Of a DNA stretch of 64,000 bases, positions 53,219-64,000 are shown piece by piece. This stretch comes from Mycolicibacter terrae (GTDB lineage: Bacteria; Actinomycetota; Actinomycetes; Mycobacteriales; Mycobacteriaceae), in NCBI RefSeq assembly GCF_010727125.1, contig NZ_AP022564.1:2914001-2978000 (forward strand), written 5' to 3'. A program made the translations under genes and the position numbers. Every line of letters starts with the position of its first letter. Position 1 is the stretch's first letter. The notes below the pieces were generated by a model. The model saw nothing but the letters and a program-made list of their open reading frames with translations. It ran no database searches and was not told the DNA's origin.

Positions 53219-55234
53219 TCAGTCGTTGTCCATTCCCGGTGTGGTCTTGGAGACCTGGACCAGGAACTCGTAGTTGTTCTTGGTCTTGCGCAGCTGACTC
53301 ATCAGCAGATCGATGGCCTGATGCGAGTCCAGGCCCGAGAGCAGCCGACGCAGCTTGTGCACGATGGCGAACTCGTCCGGCGAGAGCAGCAGCTCGTCCT
53401 TGCGGGTGCCGGACGGGTTGACGTCGACCGCCGGGAACACCCGGCGCTCAGCGATCTTGCGGTCCAGCTTGAGCTCGGCGTTGCCGGTGCCCTTGAACTC
53501 CTCGAAGATCACCGTGTCACCGGTGGAGCCGGTCTCGACCATCGCCGTGGCGATGATGGTCAGCGAGCCGCCGTCTTCGATGTTGCGGGCCGCGCCCAGG
53601 AACCGCTTGGGCGGGTACAGCGCGGTGGAGTCCACACCACCGGACAGGATGCGGCCCGACGCCGGCGAGGCGTTGTTGTAGGCACGCCCCAGCCGGGTGA
53701 TCGAGTCCAGCAGCACCACGACGTCCTTGCCCTGCTCGACCAGGCGCTTGGCCCGCTCGATGGCCAGTTCGGCGGCCTGGGTGTGGTCTGACGGCGGCCG
53801 GTCGAAGGTGGAGGCGATGACCTCACCCTTGACCGAGCGCTGCATGTCGGTGACTTCCTCGGGCCGCTCGTCGACCAGCACCACCATCAGGTGGCATTCC
53901 GGGTTGTTGCGGGTGATCGCGTTGGCGATGTCCTGCATGATCGTGGTCTTACCGGCCTTGGGCGGCGACACGATCAGCGCGCGCTGGCCCTTGCCGATCG
54001 GCATGATCAGGTCGATGATCCGGGTGGTCAGCTTGTCGCCCGAGGTCTCCAGCCGCAGCCGCTGGTTGGGGTACAGCGGGGTCAGCTTGTTGAAGTCGGG
54101 ACGGTTCTTGGCGTCTTCGACGGGCCCGCCGTTGACGGAGTCCAGCCGCACCAGCGGGTTGAACTTCTGCCGCGGATTCTTGTCGCCGCCTTCTCCCTCT
54201 CTGGGCACCCGCACCGCGCCGGTCACCGCGTCGCCGCGGCGCAGCCCGTTCTTGCGAACCATGTTCATCGACACGTAGACGTCGTTGGGACCGGCCAGGT
54301 AGCCGGAGGTGCGCACGAACGCGTAGTTGTCCAGCACGTCGAGGATCCCGGCCACCGGCTGGACGACGTCGTCCTCGCGCAGTTCGGCCTCTCCGCCCTC
54401 GCCGCCCCGTTCGCCGCGGCGGCGACGGTCCCGGAAGCGCCGGCCACGCCGGCCCCCGCGCCCATCGTCGTCGTCGGAGTTCTGCTGGCCGCCCTGTTGG
54501 CCCCGGTTCTGGTCCCCGCCTTGTTCGCTGCCCTTGCCCTGAGCCGATTCCTCGGACTTGGCGCCGTCGCGACGGCCACCGGACTGCTCGGTTTTCTCGT
54601 CGGGCTTGTCCTGCTTGTGGGCTTCGCCCTGCTTGCGGGGCTCACCCTTGGCCTGCTCTCCGCCGTCGGCGGCGGGTGCGCCGGTGTCGCGGCTGGCGCT
54701 GCGCCGTTCACGACGCGGCGGCGCCTCGGTGGCTTTGGCCTCGCCGCTTTCGCCGGCCTCGGCCCGGGTGGGCTCGGCGCCGTTGGCCGCGCCGTTGGCA
54801 GATGTCTCGGCGGGCGCGTCCTCGGCCTTCGGGGCCACGGCATTGCCGGCATTGCCGCCATTACCGCCATTACCGCCATTGCCGCCGTTGTCGCCGACCT
54901 CGCGGATCGCGGCGATCAGCTCGCTCTTGCGCATCCCGGAAGCGCCTTTGACGCCGACGCGGTTGGCCAGCGCCCGCAGCTCGGGCAGCACCATCGCCGA
55001 CAACGAGGGGTCCGGCGTGGTCGTCGCGGCACCGTTGTCAGGTGCCGCAACAGGCGCCGACTCCGTGGTGGCCGGCGCCGAGGTGGCGTCCGCGGCAGAC
55101 GCCGCGGTGGCATCGTCGCTGGCAGCGGGGGCCGCAGGAGCGCCCTGATCGAGGTTCTCGGGAGCGCTCTGGGGGGCCGACAGAGAATCCTGTCCAGTGC
55201 CGCCTTCAGCCGTGAAGAGGTCCGTTTCGGTCAC
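53219..55234 (-). CDS. rho: Transcription termination factor Rho, long N-terminal insertion
   Basis: 671-residue hexameric RNA-dependent ATPase. The SAP-like segment MVLPELRALANRVGVKGASG lies at about 75-95. A disordered, highly charged region (about 115-290) separates it from the RNA-binding domain, which starts near REDDVVQPVAGILDVLDNYA. Walker A is LIVSPPKAGKTTIMQDIANA; Q- and R-loops follow. The insertion starts with a GGN tandem repeat and continues with Gln/Asp/Arg-rich sequence ending RRGRRFRDRRRRGERGG. GTG at 55234 preceded by AAGGAA was chosen; the longer frame to 55285 lacks support. Equivalent to Rv1297. Confidence 0.95.
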   Translation of the reverse strand: MTETDLFTAEGGTGQDSLSAPQSAPENLDQGAPAAPAASDDATAASAADATSAPATTESAPVAAPDNGAATTTPDPSLSAMVLPELRALANRVGVKGASGMRKSELIAAIREVGDNGGNGGNGGNGGNAGNAVAPKAEDAPAETSANGAANGAEPTRAEAGESGEAKATEAPPRRERRSASRDTGAPAADGGEQAKGEPRKQGEAHKQDKPDEKTEQSGGRRDGAKSEESAQGKGSEQGGDQNRGQQGGQQNSDDDDGRGGRRGRRFRDRRRRGERGGEGGEAELREDDVVQPVAGILDVLDNYAFVRTSGYLAGPNDVYVSMNMVRKNGLRRGDAVTGAVRVPREGEGGDKNPRQKFNPLVRLDSVNGGPVEDAKNRPDFNKLTPLYPNQRLRLETSGDKLTTRIIDLIMPIGKGQRALIVSPPKAGKTTIMQDIANAITRNNPECHLMVVLVDERPEEVTDMQRSVKGEVIASTFDRPPSDHTQAAELAIERAKRLVEQGKDVVVLLDSITRLGRAYNNASPASGRILSGGVDSTALYPPKRFLGAARNIEDGGSLTIIATAMVETGSTGDTVIFEEFKGTGNAELKLDRKIAERRVFPAVDVNPSGTRKDELLLSPDEFAIVHKLRRLLSGLDSHQAIDLLMSQLRKTKNNYEFLVQVSKTTPGMDND
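54841..54893 (-). repeat. 9-nt tandem repeat within rho (GGN repeats)
   Basis: Reiterated ATTGCCGCC/ATTACCGCC units on the plus strand encode Gly-Gly-Asn repeats ([18 protein letters not shown]) in the disordered part of Rho. The repeat resembles PGRS-like sequence in miniature and could vary in copy number by slippage. Confidence 0.9.
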
Positions 55235-55496
55235 GGATTTCCTTTCTTCCCTCGTCGGTTTTGTCACGCGAGGGGTTGGGTGCATTCAGCGGAGTCGCCG
55301 AGTGCGTGTCACCGTCGACTGTGTAACGGTGATACCCGTATCGACGGCATCGAATCGCAAGCCGTCAGCTACGGGAAGAATTTGGTGGCATCCCAGTGAC
55401 ATCGCAGTCTGATCCAGGTGCTGATGCCGCGAATGCGGGACGGCACCGAGAATAACCTGGTTTGGAGCCTGACGCAACAAAAGGCGCCGGCGTGCC
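55235..55496 (-). other. rho 5' leader / thrB-rho intergenic region
   Basis: 262 nt with no gene. Just after the thrB stop a short GC stem (AGGC...GCCT) followed by TTTTGTTG could be a weak terminator. Nearer rho, CACCGT and ACGGTG form a small hairpin. A long rho leader would fit Rho autoregulation, but nothing here proves it, and I could not pick a promoter with confidence. Confidence 0.4.
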
Positions 55497-57543
<2,047 letters not shown>

Positions 57544-57547
<4 letters not shown>

Positions 57548-58869
57548 TGGTCTGTTCCTTCCAGTCGTAGCACGCTGGCGACCTGCTGGACCGCATCCAG
57601 TTCGGCCAGCGCCGCAACGGTTTCCGACAGCGCCGATTCGGCCGCCCGGTGGGTGACCACCACGATCCGGGCGCCGATCAGTTGGCCCTCGTCGTCGGAC
57701 ACGCCTTCCTGGCGCACCTCGGCGATACTCACCGCGTGGGCGGCGAATTCGGCTGCCACCGTGGACAACACACCCGGTTTGTCGGCGACGTCCATGCTCA
57801 CGTAGTAGCGGGTCTGGACATCGCCGATCGGCGCGATGGCCAGTTGGGCGTATTTGGACTCGCGCGGCCCGCGACCGCCCTGCACCCGGTTACGGGCGGC
57901 CATCACCAGATCGCCCATGACGGCCGAGGCGGTCGGCGCACCGCCGGCGCCCTGCCCGTAGAACATCAGCCGGCCGGCCGCCTCCGCCTCGACCACCACG
58001 GCGTTGAAAGCGCCGTTGACGGTGGCCAGCGGGTGCTCGAGCGGCACCAGCGCCGGGTAGACGCGAGCCGAAACCCGCTGTTGGCCGTCACGTGTGATGA
58101 TGCGTTCGCAGATCGCCAACAGTTTGATCGTGCAGCCCAGTGCGCGTGCCGCGGTGAAGTCCTCGGGGGTGATATTGGAAATGCCCTCGCGGTAGACGTC
58201 GTCGGCGGTCACCCGGGTGTGAAAGGCGATCGATGCCAGGATCGCGGCCTTGGCGGCGGCGTCGTAGCCCTCCACGTCGGCGGTGGGGTCGGCCTCGGCA
58301 TAGCCCAGCGCGCTCGCGTCGGCCAGGGCGCTGGCGTAGTCGGCGCCGGTGGAGTCCATCTCGGACAGGATGTAATTGGTGGTGCCGTTGACGATGCCGG
58401 CCACCCGCAGCACGGTGTCACCGGCCAGCGACTGGGTCAGCGGCCGGATCACCGGGATCGCGCCGGCGACACTGGCCTCGAAATACATGTCCACGCGCGC
58501 GGTCTCGGCGGCCTCGGCCAGCGCCCCGGTGGACCGGGACAGCAGGGCCTTGTTGGCGGTGACGACCGATTTGCCGTGCGTGATCGCCCCCAGGATCGCT
58601 TTGCGGGCGGGCTCGATCGGGCCCATCAACTCCACGACGATGTCGACGTCGCTGCGCGATACCAGGTTGTCGACGTCGTCGGTGAGCAACTCGACCGGCA
58701 CGCCGCGGTCAGCCGCCACCCGGCGCACGCCGACGCCGCGCAGCACCAGCGGAGCGCCGATCCGGGCGGCCAGGTCGTCAGCGCTGGCCTCGATGATGCG
58801 GACGACCTCGCTGCCGACGTTGCCCAACCCGAGGACGGCGACGCCCACCGGACTCACGGAATCGGACAC
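57544..58869 (-). CDS. hom: Homoserine dehydrogenase with ACT domain
   Basis: 441 residues, called thrA in M. tuberculosis (Rv1294) although there is no aspartokinase part. NAD(P)-binding [20 protein letters not shown], catalytic region [33 protein letters not shown] ([20 protein letters not shown]), and a C-terminal ACT domain ([20 protein letters not shown]) for likely threonine feedback inhibition. GTG start two nt from the lysA stop. Confidence 0.95.
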
Positions 58870-58871
58870 GC

Positions 58872-60290
58872 TTACCTCACCTCCAGGCTGATCAGGTCAT
58901 CGACGGTTTCCCGGCGCAGCATAAGGCGAGCCTTCCCGTCGCGCACCGCCACCACCGCCGGACGGGTGAGCAGGTTGTAGCGGCTCGACATCGAGTAGCA
59001 GTAGGCGCCGGTGGCGGCCACGGCGACCAGATCGCCGGGAGCCAGGTCCTCGGGCACCCAGGTGTCGCGGACGATGATGTCGCCGGTCTCGCAGTGCTTG
59101 CCGACGATGCGCGCCGGCAGCGGGCCGGCATCTCCGGTCCGCGACACCAGCCGGACGTCATAGCGTGCGTCATAGAGCGCGGGGCGGATGTTGTCGCTCA
59201 TGCCGCCGTCGACGCTGACATAGCGACGCAGGGCGGTGGCGCTGATGTCGACGTCTTTGACGGTGCCGACCTCATAGAGCGTGACGGTGCCCGGCCCGGC
59301 GATGGCACGGCCGGGTTCGACGACCAAAGTCGGTGTGGGCAGACCGACGGCGGCGGACTCCTCACGCACGATCGCGGTGAGTTTCGCGGCGAGGTCGGCC
59401 ATCGGCGGCGGGTCGTCCTGCGGCTGATAGCAAATGCCCAGTCCTCCGCCCAGGTCGACGACGGACAACTGCGCGGTCTTGTCGACACCGAACTCGGCGA
59501 CGACGTCGCGCAGCAGTCCGATGACCCGGTGGGCGGCCAATTCGAAGCCGGCCACATCGAAGATCTGCGAACCGATGTGGCTGTGCAGGCCGATCAGCCG
59601 CAGATGGTCGGCGGAGAACACCCGCCGCACGGCGTCCATCGCCGCCCCGCTGGCCAGTGACAGACCGAACTTCTGGTCTTCGTGGGCGGTCGAGATGAAT
59701 TCGTGGGTGTGGGCCTCCACGCCGACGGTGACCCGGACCAGCACGTCCTGGGTGACGCCGGCCTCAGCAGCGACCGCCTCGAGCCGGTCGATCTCGATCA
59801 TCGAGTCGAGCACGATGTAACCGACCCCGGCCTTGACCGCAGCCTCGAGTTCTGCGACCGATTTGTTGTTGCCGTGCACCGTGATCCGCTCCGCCGGGAA
59901 GCCGGCGTGCAACGCGACCGCCAGCTCTCCCCCGGTGGCGACGTCCAGGCCCAGGCCCTCCTGGTCGATCCAGCGGGCTATCTCACTGCACAGGAAGGCC
60001 TTGGCGGCGTAGTGCACGTTGTCGCCCCCGCCGAACGCCTCGGCGATCTCGCGGCAACGGCTGCGGAAGTCGTCCTCGTCGATGACGAACAGCGGGGTGC
60101 CGTACTGCTGCGCCAGGTCGGTGAGGGTCACTCCGGCGATCCGCACCACGCCGTCGTCGCCGCGAACGGCGTTGCGCGGCCACACATTCGGCGCCAACTC
60201 CAGCAGCTGCTGCGCGGTTTGCGGCCGCGGCGGCAGACCGTCGTGGTGAATCTCCTCGGCGTGGCGCGGCCCGGCGGGGTGGACGTTCAC
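58872..60290 (-). CDS. lysA: Diaminopimelate decarboxylase
   Basis: 472-residue fold-III PLP enzyme making lysine from meso-DAP. The PLP Lys is in [17 protein letters not shown]; the PLP-phosphate Gly region is [12 protein letters not shown]; the catalytic Cys motif is [11 protein letters not shown], with [10 protein letters not shown] also present. GTG at 60290 overlaps the argS stop (GTGA). The longer frame to 60359 runs into argS and was rejected. Confidence 0.96.
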   Translation of the reverse strand: MNVHPAGPRHAEEIHHDGLPPRPQTAQQLLELAPNVWPRNAVRGDDGVVRIAGVTLTDLAQQYGTPLFVIDEDDFRSRCREIAEAFGGGDNVHYAAKAFLCSEIARWIDQEGLGLDVATGGELAVALHAGFPAERITVHGNNKSVAELEAAVKAGVGYIVLDSMIEIDRLEAVAAEAGVTQDVLVRVTVGVEAHTHEFISTAHEDQKFGLSLASGAAMDAVRRVFSADHLRLIGLHSHIGSQIFDVAGFELAAHRVIGLLRDVVAEFGVDKTAQLSVVDLGGGLGICYQPQDDPPPMADLAAKLTAIVREESAAVGLPTPTLVVEPGRAIAGPGTVTLYEVGTVKDVDISATALRRYVSVDGGMSDNIRPALYDARYDVRLVSRTGDAGPLPARIVGKHCETGDIIVRDTWVPEDLAPGDLVAVAATGAYCYSMSSRYNLLTRPAVVAVRDGKARLMLRRETVDDLISLEVR

Positions 60291-61933
60291 ATCCGCTCCG
60301 GTGCGCTCACACCCAGGATGCCCAGGCCGTTGGCGACCACCTGGCGGGTGGCCTGGCACAGCGCCAGCCGCGCGGTGTGCAGATCACCGGGCTGCTCGTC
60401 GCCCTGCGGCAATACCCGGCAGCTGTCGTAGAACCGGTGGTAGTCACCGGCGAGGTCTTCCAGATACCGGCACACCCGGTGCGGTTCACGCAGCGCGGCA
60501 GCGGTTTTCAGCACCCGGGGGAACTCCCCCAGGCTGCGGATCAGCGCGCCCTCTTTGTCGTGGGTGAGCAACCCGAGATTGGCCGTGTCGGGGCCCATGC
60601 CGAGTTCGGCGGCATTGCGGGCCAACGCGCAGAGCCGCGCGTGCGCGTATTGCACGTAGTAGACCGGGTTTTCGTTGCTCGCCGAGGACCACAGCGCCAG
60701 GTCGATGTCGATCGGAGTATCCACCGAGGAGCGGATCAGGCTGTAGCGGGCGGCGTCCACGCCGATGGCCTCGACCAGGTCGTCGAGGGTGATCACGGTG
60801 CCGGCCCGCTTGCTCATCTTGACCGGTTGGCCGTCGCGCACCAGGTTGACCATCTGGCCGATCAGCACCTCGACGGTGGCCGGGTCGTCGCCGAAGGCCG
60901 CCGCGGCGGCCTTGAGCCGGGCGATGTAGCCGTGGTGGTCGGCGCCGAGCATGTAGATGCACAGGTTGAAGCCGCGCTCGCGCTTGTCCAGGTAGTAGGC
61001 CAGGTCGCCGGCGATGTAGGCGGGTTTGCCGTCGCTTTTGATCACGACGCGGTCCTTGTCATCGCCGTAGGCGCTGGTGCGCAGCCAGGTGGCGCCGTCT
61101 TTCTCATAGATGTTGCCGTTGGCCCGCAACCGCTCGATGGCCTGTTCGACGCGGCCGGAGGTGTGCATCGAGTCTTCGTGGGTGTAGACGTCGAAGTCGG
61201 TGCCGAACTCGTGCAGCGACTCTTTGATGTGGGTGAACATCAGGTCCACGCCGATGGAGCGGAACGTCTCCTGCGCGTCGGGACTGTTCAGCGCGTCGGG
61301 CATCTTGGCCTGGATTTGTGCCGCGATATCGGCGATGTAGGCGCCGGCGTAGCCGTCCTCGGGGGCCGGTTCGCCCTTGGCGGCGGCGATCAGCGAGTTG
61401 GCGAACCGGTCGATCTGGGCGCCGTGGTCGTTGAAGTAGTACTCGCGGGTCACCGCCGCACCCTGGGTGGACAGCAACCGGCCCAGCGCATCACCGACCG
61501 CCGCCCATCGGGTACCGCCGATGTGGATGGGGCCGGTGGGGTTGGCCGAGACGAACTCCAGGTTGACGTTGAGCCCGTCGAACTCGGTCGAGTGGCCGTA
61601 GCCGGGGCCGGCGTCCACGATGTTGGCCACGATGGTGCCCTGCGCCGAGGCGTCCAGGCGGATGTTGACGAAGCCGGGACCGGCAGTTTCGGCCGAGGCG
61701 ATACCGTCGGCGTCGGCCAGCGCGGCGGCCAGCCAACCGGCCAGCTCACGGGGGTTGACGCCGACCTTCTTGCCCAGCTGCAGGGCCAGGTTGGTGGCGT
61801 AATCGCCGTGCTCGGGGTTGCGCGGCCGCTCGACGGTGACCGCCGCGGGCAGCGCGGCGGGGTCCAGGTCGTGCTCGGCCAGCACCGCGGCGGCGGTGGT
61901 CTTGAGCAATTCGGCCAGATCGGCGGGGGTCAC
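60287..61933 (-). CDS. argS: Arginyl-tRNA synthetase
   Basis: 548-residue class I synthetase. The HIGH motif reads [20 protein letters not shown], and the KMSKS-like motif is [20 protein letters not shown]. The C-terminal anticodon-binding DALR domain ends [12 protein letters not shown]. First gene of the long minus-strand block; its GTG start is 110 nt from the divergent tRNA-Arg gene, so synthetase and cognate tRNA are neighbours. Confidence 0.97.
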   Translation of the reverse strand: MTPADLAELLKTTAAAVLAEHDLDPAALPAAVTVERPRNPEHGDYATNLALQLGKKVGVNPRELAGWLAAALADADGIASAETAGPGFVNIRLDASAQGTIVANIVDAGPGYGHSTEFDGLNVNLEFVSANPTGPIHIGGTRWAAVGDALGRLLSTQGAAVTREYYFNDHGAQIDRFANSLIAAAKGEPAPEDGYAGAYIADIAAQIQAKMPDALNSPDAQETFRSIGVDLMFTHIKESLHEFGTDFDVYTHEDSMHTSGRVEQAIERLRANGNIYEKDGATWLRTSAYGDDKDRVVIKSDGKPAYIAGDLAYYLDKRERGFNLCIYMLGADHHGYIARLKAAAAAFGDDPATVEVLIGQMVNLVRDGQPVKMSKRAGTVITLDDLVEAIGVDAARYSLIRSSVDTPIDIDLALWSSASNENPVYYVQYAHARLCALARNAAELGMGPDTANLGLLTHDKEGALIRSLGEFPRVLKTAAALREPHRVCRYLEDLAGDYHRFYDSCRVLPQGDEQPGDLHTARLALCQATRQVVANGLGILGVSAPERM

Positions 61934-62043
61934 GAGGCTCCATCCTATGGTCTGACGTGGTCAGGACCCGAATCCGTCCGGTTCTTGGGCATCGACTTTC
62001 ATGCGCTAGTCTGTCAAAGCCCACATGGCGCCGTAGTACGTGC

Positions 62044-62119
62044 GCCCCCGTAGCTCAGGGGATAGAGCGTCTGCCTCCGGAGCAGAAGGCCGCAGGTTCG
62101 AATCCTGCCGGGGGCACCA
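62044..62119 (+). tRNA. tRNA-Arg (anticodon CCG), CCA encoded
   Basis: Acceptor GCCCCCG pairs with CGGGGGC; D-arm GCTC/GAGC; anticodon stem TCTGC/GCAGA around CTCCGGA gives CCG (codon CGG, Arg); T-arm GCAGG-TTCGAAT-CCTGC. Discriminator A at 62116 and encoded CCA to 62119. Its 3' end marks a change in base composition, so it may be an integration site. Confidence 0.97.
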
Positions 62120-62233
62120 CAGTTATCACAGGTCAGGGGCTATTTTAGGCCGGGGTGGCTGCTCGTTGTGCCCCAAGGGTGCCCTAACGTCGTCGCTGCT
62201 GACGTTGCTGGCTAGCCACGCCCGACACACCTT

Positions 62234-63181
62234 TTGAGCATCCCCCGGCCGTCCGCTCCACCCTGGCAGGCTCGGCATGTGGAGTACCAGCACGAGCTGT
62301 ACGCAGAGCGTTTGCGGCGCGAAGCGCAAGCCGCAGCGCTCGCGACCGGCGCTACGCAATGGACCGAGGAGCTCGACACCGCCGTTCGCGTCAAACTATT
62401 CGCTGCATGGCAGGACGCGATTGTTTCCCTCAATCAAGACGAGAGAGACGAGATCCACTCATGGATCAAGCGCCGAACGCTAAGGTCCCTTGCTGACGAT
62501 CCGTCACCGCAGCACATGCGTCCGGGAACCGTGTGTCCGAACGATCACCTGCTCTCGCTGATTGAGGCTGAGCACGAGATTCTGCAAAAGTTCGCGGAGA
62601 TCCTTAAAGACACAGGAGCTGTTCCGTATCCGGAGCACCGGCTTGCTCCGGCGCTCGATGCGCCAGAGAGATTCAGAGCCGATGTTAATCGGATATTCGA
62701 GGCGCATGTCGTCGCATTCCATCTGCATCAAAACAGTCGCCTCATCGAAATCGATTCGCAGGAAATGCACAACGCAGTGGTCGAGCCAACGTTGTATCTC
62801 CTGCATAGCCAGCCGCGATTCGCGGGTGCAGAGACCGCATATCAAAAGGCGCTGAAAGAGCTACGCAACCGCGATGCTGGTGATGCGATCACCGACGCGG
62901 CGACGGCTTTGCAGGACGTGCTGCTGGCGCTCGGTTGCACAGGCAATGCGCTTGGCCCGCTGCTGAAGTCGGCGCGCAGCAAGGGCCTGCTGAAGGGCAG
63001 CGACACTCCGCTTACGGAGGCCATCGCCAAAACAGTCGACTGGGTATCGGCCACGCGGGGTGAGGGGGAGGCGCACACGGGTAACCCCGACATCAATATG
63101 AGCGACGCCTGGATGATGGTGCACGTTGTCGGCGCGCTCGCCATCCGATTGAGCGAAACCGATCAGCTAGCAGAGGAATGA
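62234..63181 (+). CDS. Abi_C-like (STM4504/CBY_0614-type) putative abortive infection protein
   Basis: Up to 315 residues from TTG at 62234; GTG at 62279 (VEYQHELYAERL) is an alternative. The N-terminal 120 residues are not recognised. From about 150 the order matches the STM4504/CBY_0614 architecture: RLIEIDSQEMHNAVVEPTLY, FAGAETAYQKALKELRNRDA, a helical bundle, GLLKGSDTPL, then ATRGEGEAHTGN (Arg275, His281), the equivalent of the RNxxGxxHG end of Abi_C/HEPN-like domains. The ATP/RNA target is unknown; RNase activity is conceivable. Codon use is visibly less GC-rich than in the core genes, which suggests transfer. The next gene starts 6 nt later, so the pair is probably one operon. Family call is from pattern recognition only. 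Confidence 0.7.
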   Translation: MSIPRPSAPPWQARHVEYQHELYAERLRREAQAAALATGATQWTEELDTAVRVKLFAAWQDAIVSLNQDERDEIHSWIKRRTLRSLADDPSPQHMRPGTVCPNDHLLSLIEAEHEILQKFAEILKDTGAVPYPEHRLAPALDAPERFRADVNRIFEAHVVAFHLHQNSRLIEIDSQEMHNAVVEPTLYLLHSQPRFAGAETAYQKALKELRNRDAGDAITDAATALQDVLLALGCTGNALGPLLKSARSKGLLKGSDTPLTEAIAKTVDWVSATRGEGEAHTGNPDINMSDAWMMVHVVGALAIRLSETDQLAEE

Positions 63182-63187
63182 GTTCAC

Positions 63188-64000
63188 ATGGGCACCGTGC
63201 TGCTGTGGGTAGCTCTGGTCGGCTTCGGAGCCCTAATCAGCTATTGGCTCAAGCGGTTTCGTGCGAACAGACAAGGTGCAGCGCGGAGTACTGAAGCACT
63301 CCCGACACCATCCAAACCCCGCCGAATTCCACTTGTCGCGCTCGTGAGCATCGGTACGTTCATCGTAACTGCTCTAGGTGTCGCCCTCTTCGTCTGGCTG
63401 GCTTGGCTTCTCAGTGACCAGCCAGCACCGTGGCGCGACCCTAACGGCTGGCGGGCCTTCTTCTCTCACGTCGACGGCACAGAGATATTCGACGCAGCGC
63501 GAACCACCGCCACAATCCTGGCAATCATTGGCATCGGGGGTGCCGCATTGGTCGCATACCGCCGTCAAGACACAGCAGAGCGCGCCCACGAGGTATCGAT
63601 CGAAGCTCAGCAGACAGCTGCACGGCAGTTCATGCTCGACTCTGACAAGTACGACCTCGATCTCAAACGTCACCAGCTCGAAACGTCCCGAAGGATTGAC
63701 GATCGCGAGCGGGAACTACGGGACCGATTCACCACCATCGCCGAGCAACTAGGGTCAAGCAGCCATGCAGTCCGTCACGCCGGGGCATACGCCCTCGCGG
63801 CGCTCGCGGACGACTGGCATATGTTCGATAACGACAGAGAACGCCAAGTGTGCATTGACCTCCTGTGCGCGCAGCTGCGGAGCCCACGCCAGCAGATCGA
63901 GATTTCCGATGGCGGTATGCTGAAAACAGGTGACTCGCCGCAAGACCTGGAAGTACGGAAAACCATTGTCGCACTGATTCGCTCGCACCGTCCCGTCACC
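63188..64000 (+). CDS. Membrane-anchored coiled-coil/helical-repeat protein, 3' end off window
   Basis: 271 codons from ATG at 63188, open to the right edge. Three hydrophobic segments at about 3-21, 48-75 and 107-124, then a charged coiled coil (about 125-185, RRQDTAERAHEVSIEAQQTA). A helical module follows: FTTIAEQLGSSSHAVRHAGA, YALAALADDW, RQVCIDLLCAQLRS and EVRKTIVALIRSH. This module often precedes pentapeptide repeats in actinobacterial membrane proteins, and such repeats may lie beyond the edge. Six nt after the Abi_C-like gene, so likely a functional partner, for example a membrane effector or anchor. No function is established. Confidence 0.75.
   Translation, partial: MGTVLLWVALVGFGALISYWLKRFRANRQGAARSTEALPTPSKPRRIPLVALVSIGTFIVTALGVALFVWLAWLLSDQPAPWRDPNGWRAFFSHVDGTEIFDAARTTATILAIIGIGGAALVAYRRQDTAERAHEVSIEAQQTAARQFMLDSDKYDLDLKRHQLETSRRIDDRERELRDRFTTIAEQLGSSSHAVRHAGAYALAALADDWHMFDNDRERQVCIDLLCAQLRSPRQQIEISDGGMLKTGDSPQDLEVRKTIVALIRSHRPVT

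Noticed and set aside
53141..55399. Plus-strand frames opposite rho
   Set aside because: Antisense shadows of rho; the hydrophobic Val/Ala/Leu runs arise from the reverse complement of the charged Rho insertion.
62126..62359. Minus-strand open frame after tRNA-Arg as an integrase remnant
   Set aside because: The translation has no tyrosine-recombinase motif (no R-H-x-x-R-Y pattern), so an integrase call is not supported.

Overview
The window is high-GC actinobacterial DNA and almost certainly mycobacterial. From recalled M. tuberculosis gene order it reads as the Rv1340-to-Rv1292 stretch, seen here in reverse. Mycobacterial marks are a MurA with Asp in place of the fosfomycin-target Cys, a fused b-delta ATP synthase subunit, the GlgE pathway, NucS, a PGRS protein and a PE-PPE-domain esterase. 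The 16S rRNA has a long helix 18, and its sequence looks like the M. terrae complex (Mycolicibacter); that genus call is an inference.

Layout. (1) 1-5184, minus strand: clpS, DUF2017, a P1 peptidase, a rhomboid, murI, a metallo-beta-lactamase-fold cNMP phosphodiesterase and rph (cut by the window edge, only the stop missing). (2) 5240-13679: pncB, a YdeI-like protein, a SnoaL-like protein, dinG, a lipoprotein Zn-peptidase and a PGRS protein without a PE domain. (3) 13695-20850: alpha-glucan genes, glgP divergent from glgE-glgB, with a tandem 79-bp palindromic repeat in the divergent gap. (4) 20931-30899: thioredoxin-like cochaperone, thiolase, methylmalonyl-CoA epimerase, old yellow enzyme, nucS, adenylate cyclase, glutaminase-STAS, ada-alkA and ogt. 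(5) 30917-32986: PE-PPE esterase, DUF4345 membrane protein and a possibly decayed secreted-protein gene. (6) 32944-38470, minus strand: one rrn operon (16S-23S-5S) with promoter, boxA leader and terminator, just downstream of murA. (7) 39900-61933: pduO, then a long minus-strand block argS-lysA-hom-thrC-thrB, rho-rpmE-prfA-prmC-sua5-wecA, atpIBEFHAGDC and DUF2550. (8) From tRNA-Arg(CCG) at 62044 to the right edge composition changes: lower GC, and two unfamiliar genes, an Abi_C-like protein and a membrane-anchored coiled-coil/helical protein running off the end.

How the genes work together. Many minus-strand neighbours overlap by ATGA or GTGA, implying translational coupling (rhomboid-murI, DUF2017-peptidase, prfA-prmC-sua5-wecA, hom-thrC, argS-lysA). 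The atp cluster encodes a complete F1Fo synthase. lysA, hom, thrC and thrB form the end of the aspartate family pathway. glgE, glgB and glgP build and degrade alpha-glucan. alkA-ogt repair alkylated DNA, and nucS supplies mismatch repair.

The part most likely to hold something new is the tRNA-flanked right end (62120-64000). Its Abi_C-like protein and membrane partner look like a compact defence or abortive-infection module at the start of a genomic island. Other points of interest are the PE-less PGRS protein, the tandem palindromes between glgP and glgE, and the missing mec-cysO-cysM cluster.
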